Assembly: GCF_000524195.1 (NCBI RefSeq)
Contig: NW_020170389.1
Span: 1,450,533 to 1,514,532 of the forward strand
Source of the DNA: Echinococcus granulosus
Taxonomy: Eukaryota; Platyhelminthes; Cestoda; Cyclophyllidea; Taeniidae
Length of the DNA stretch: 64,000 nt
Direction of reading: 5' to 3'
Below, piece after piece: positions 61,693 through 64,000 of this stretch (positions are counted from its first letter, which is position 1; the number at the start of each line of letters is the position of its first letter). The position numbers and the translations under genes are program-made. The notes under the pieces are model-generated. The model searched no databases and was not told the DNA's origin. It saw only the letters and a list, made by a program, of their open reading frames with translations.

Positions 61693-61873
61693 TGTAGAGC
61701 CCCGGGTCGTCCCTGAAAACGAAAGGGGTCATAATACTCGGACATGACATGTAATGTCAACCTACAGAAGGGCTTGGAGGCTGCTGACATGGCCCGGAGA
61801 CTATGTTGCTCGGGGGAGCCCCCATGTGGCACCTTACCAAAACTGAGAGCTAAAACAAAACCCAAATATTACA
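61693..61873 (-). mobile_element. LTR with adjoining primer-site-like sequence
   Basis: Reads TGTAGAGCCCCGGGTCGTCC to AAATATTACA on plus (181 bp). Directly to its left lies GATCAGGTTCACTTTCCGCT followed by GGCACCAA. On the sense strand this is TTGGTGCCAGCGGAAAGTGA, following the LTR end. The same block follows the 5' LTR of the complete element, so this is a 5' LTR with the start of an internal region. Confidence 0.78.
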
Positions 61874-62613
61874 AAGCGACTTTATCAGTTTAGCATTCGT
61901 CTTTATACTTTTCCACCGTTATTGGACATTTCTGAGAGCTTTTAAAATTTAACCCGTCTCTTCTAGCCTACCCAACTACTGCTGCTGCCTCCACCTCTAT
62001 CCAACACTGTCTCGTTTCTAACATATTCTTTTTCCAAAATAGTGCTGATAAGTTTGCAATGAAGATCTCTTATCACAGTTTTAAATAAAACAGATTAAAA
62101 TGTGCATTATTTTTTGGTCGAATGCTTTAACGAGCGTTGTTGTAGTGACACTCTTCTTTGGGTCTAGTATGATGATGTTTAAATGGACTCTTTTGGGGCA
62201 ATATTAAAGCCAACTAGAGTTTGCCTCTTGATTTAAAGTAAGAAATCACAATCGTCTCTATCTGTTACTTATTTTAAATAACCCGATTATGCTTACTGAA
62301 ATGTACCTCAGCCCTTTATACCAAGCTTGAGGCAACTTTATAATCTTCTTATGATTAATGTCTACGTTTCTAAAAAAGAAGGACTGGTTTATATTTTGCT
62401 TTTTGGTATGACGTTTTAAAGCAACTGCGCAGTCTGCAATCAGCCTTGCACGTAAGCACTCATATGCAATTGTCAGATAATGCGAAATCGTAATGAATGC
62501 ATATACAGCCATAATTAAGGTTCAAAATTAGATCATATGGACTGGATGTGCCTGAATAGCAGAATACTGGCTTGGAATAGTTGGCTCTATAATACTAGAG
62601 TGCACTTATTTAG
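61874..62613. other. Intergenic, no gene recognised
   Basis: A+T-rich spacer between an LTR and the Ser/Thr-rich broken exon. Nothing supported was seen in it. Confidence 0.5.
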
Positions 62614-63389
62614 ATGCCAACTTTGTAAAAACTTTGTCCGCTGTTGAGCTTCCTTGGGAAAAAAGAAGTGAATTTTTATCAACACAGTATTCAGATGAAC
62701 AAGCACGAACTGAGTTTTTTACTGAGGCTTCTAATGAAACCAATGTTTCTTCGACTCTTGAAATGCATCCTGAAAAGGAAAACTCTGATTCGTCAAAGTC
62801 AATACAAAATAAATCTGTCAGTAACTTGACAAGTTCTGGACTGGTGACCGAGTCGGTCGCAACGACTGTCTCTCCAGCAACAATGAAGGGGGAACATTTA
62901 AAAAGGAATACATCATTTTCTACCGAAAGGCATGAAGTTATGCTTACAAGCAAATCATCAAATTAGCTTGTATCCACTGTTGGAAGCACCGCCTCGAATA
63001 CAGCCAAGGTGACAGAAAACTCAACTTTAAACGAGTGCTTTGGCCAATCATCAACCTCAAATCCGCCCACACTAAATTAATTTTAAAATGTAACAGAAAA
63101 GCCGTCTTCAGGCGGTAAAAATATTATGATACCTCCTCAGAAGGGGGCGAACGATTCGTTCAACCCCTTGGCCCATTACGTTGAGGCGAATCAGGTATGG
63201 CTTAGTGCTGACTTCTTCGAATCTAAAACGGTTTTTGATGAAATTTCGATTGATTCATGTCAATTTTTGGCCGACCAAATTAATCACCGCCTTCCAATTC
63301 GTGCCTCACGCAACCTACTGCATGAATTTGCGGTCCGCTATGACTTTGAGCACTTGAACGACCACCGATACACTGCCATCTAAAAACAA
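62614..63389 (+). pseudogene. Ser/Thr-rich reading frame with in-frame stops, unidentified
   Basis: After the acceptor TTATTTAG one frame runs from 62616 to a donor-like AACAA/GTAAGC at 63389. It encodes a Ser/Thr/Asn-rich stretch (SSTLEMHPEKENSDSSKS, KSVSNLTSSGLVTESVATT) with NxS/T sequons. Past a TAG at 62964-62966 the same composition continues in frame (LVSTVGSTASNTAKVTENST). Two TAA (63078-63080, 63084-63086) follow. A more ordered segment then reads NPLAHYVEANQVWLSADFFE, then RNLLHEFAVRYDFEHLNDHR, and closes with TAA (63381-63383). Constant frame and composition across the stops suggest a once-coding exon. I do not recognise the family; a receptor ectodomain plus inner segment is a guess. 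Confidence 0.45.
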
Positions 63390-63616
63390 GTAAGCCACTC
63401 GACTTTATTATTAACTTTAATGGTTATACTTTTAACCTTTATGCCCATATGGTTTACTGGTCTTTTTCGTTTAATTAGTCACCACATGAAAAAAAAAACA
63501 ATTCTGGAGGACAATTTTACTAAGTTCTTCTATTTAGGCAACATTAATTAAGCTAATCAAATGGCTTCTTCCGAATTTCTGTGGCATCTCTACACCTATA
63601 TACCACTTGAGGACAT

Positions 63617-63811
63617 TGGTAGCGTATTAAGACTTCCATGAAGACAAAAGAAGACAATACCAGGGCAGAATGCATATATTCGACACACAGTAGGGCTTGG
63701 GGCTACTGACACGGCTCGGAGACCAGCCCACCCGACAAAAGTACAATGTCAGAGCACCTAAGTGGCCCCTTTACCAACAGCGAGCGTTAAACAAGCAACC
63801 AAAGTACTACA
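63617..63811 (-). mobile_element. Solo LTR of TRIM-like family
   Basis: A 195 bp copy reading TGGTAGCGTATTAAGACTTC to AAAGTACTACA on plus. It carries GAAGACAAAAGAAGACAATA, AGCCCACCCGACAAAAGTAC and AACAAGCAACC. No clear target duplication was found. Confidence 0.78.
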
Positions 63812-64000
63812 CTTATGTGGCTTGGGACAACTTACCTTCGACCACATGCTATGCATTTTAGCACATTGCTGATCGTCTAATTAAAGACTTCACCTTTTAT
63901 TAAAAGCCTTCGGCTTGTCTCTACGCAAAGTAGAAATGTAAAATTTTCGTACATTACCTAATCAGATTCAAAAAGAATATACCAAAAACCCTACTGATTT

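Noticed and set aside
61449..61865. 138-codon minus-strand open frame
   Set aside because: It is made up almost entirely of two opposed LTR copies and the sequence between them; the translation follows repeat blocks and not a protein family.
62606..62953. 115-codon minus-strand open frame
   Set aside because: It is the complement of the Ser/Thr-rich plus frame; the plus frame has the acceptor and the extended composition.
1..64000. CRISPR arrays, operons, bacterial terminators or origins
   Set aside because: No regularly spaced repeats or bacterial features; intron structure and gene content are those of an animal nuclear genome.

Overview
The window is a piece of a eukaryotic nuclear genome. 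Its genes are split by many introns, have ordinary GT-AG borders, and sit in long A+T-rich spacers. Three runs of exactly 100 N (20346-20445, 30872-30971, 54126-54225) are scaffold gaps. The gene set (CNOT9, SKP1, PI31, cytochrome c heme lyase, TSEN54, an SLC4 transporter, EDRF1, two 7TM receptors) is animal. The dispersed ~190 bp LTR family looks like the small TRIM retrotransposons described from taeniid tapeworms. I infer a flatworm, most likely a cestode; this rests on memory of those families and not on a search.

Layout: an LTR tail (1-82); the transmembrane half of an SLC4 bicarbonate/anion transporter (+, 647-5559); a long multi-exon gene whose 5' exons match EDRF1 and whose 3' exons are unidentified (+, about 9980-20567, broken by a gap); intact SKP1 (-, 23060-23968); cytochrome c heme lyase (+, 25724-26332) tail to tail with TSEN54 (-, 26542-27540); two damaged SKP1 copies (-, 30235-30558 and 31706-32490) around a gap inside LTR sequence; PI31/PSMF1 (+, 33881-35148) tail to tail with a divergent single-exon 7TM receptor (-, 35306-36565); CNOT9 (+, 37250-44741); a cluster of LTRs including one inserted in another (48313-49068); an NPY/NPF-type peptide receptor (+, 50056-55964); a complete 1.1 kb TRIM element (57272-58378); relics of a tyrosine phosphatase-like exon (60311-60462) and of a Ser/Thr-rich gene (62614-63389); and more LTRs to the end.

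The genes do not form a pathway. They are housekeeping functions (mRNA decay, proteasome control, ubiquitin ligase scaffold, tRNA splicing, heme attachment) next to membrane transport and signalling genes. Exon borders below were placed by eye, using reading-phase agreement between consecutive exons and resemblance to remembered family sequences.
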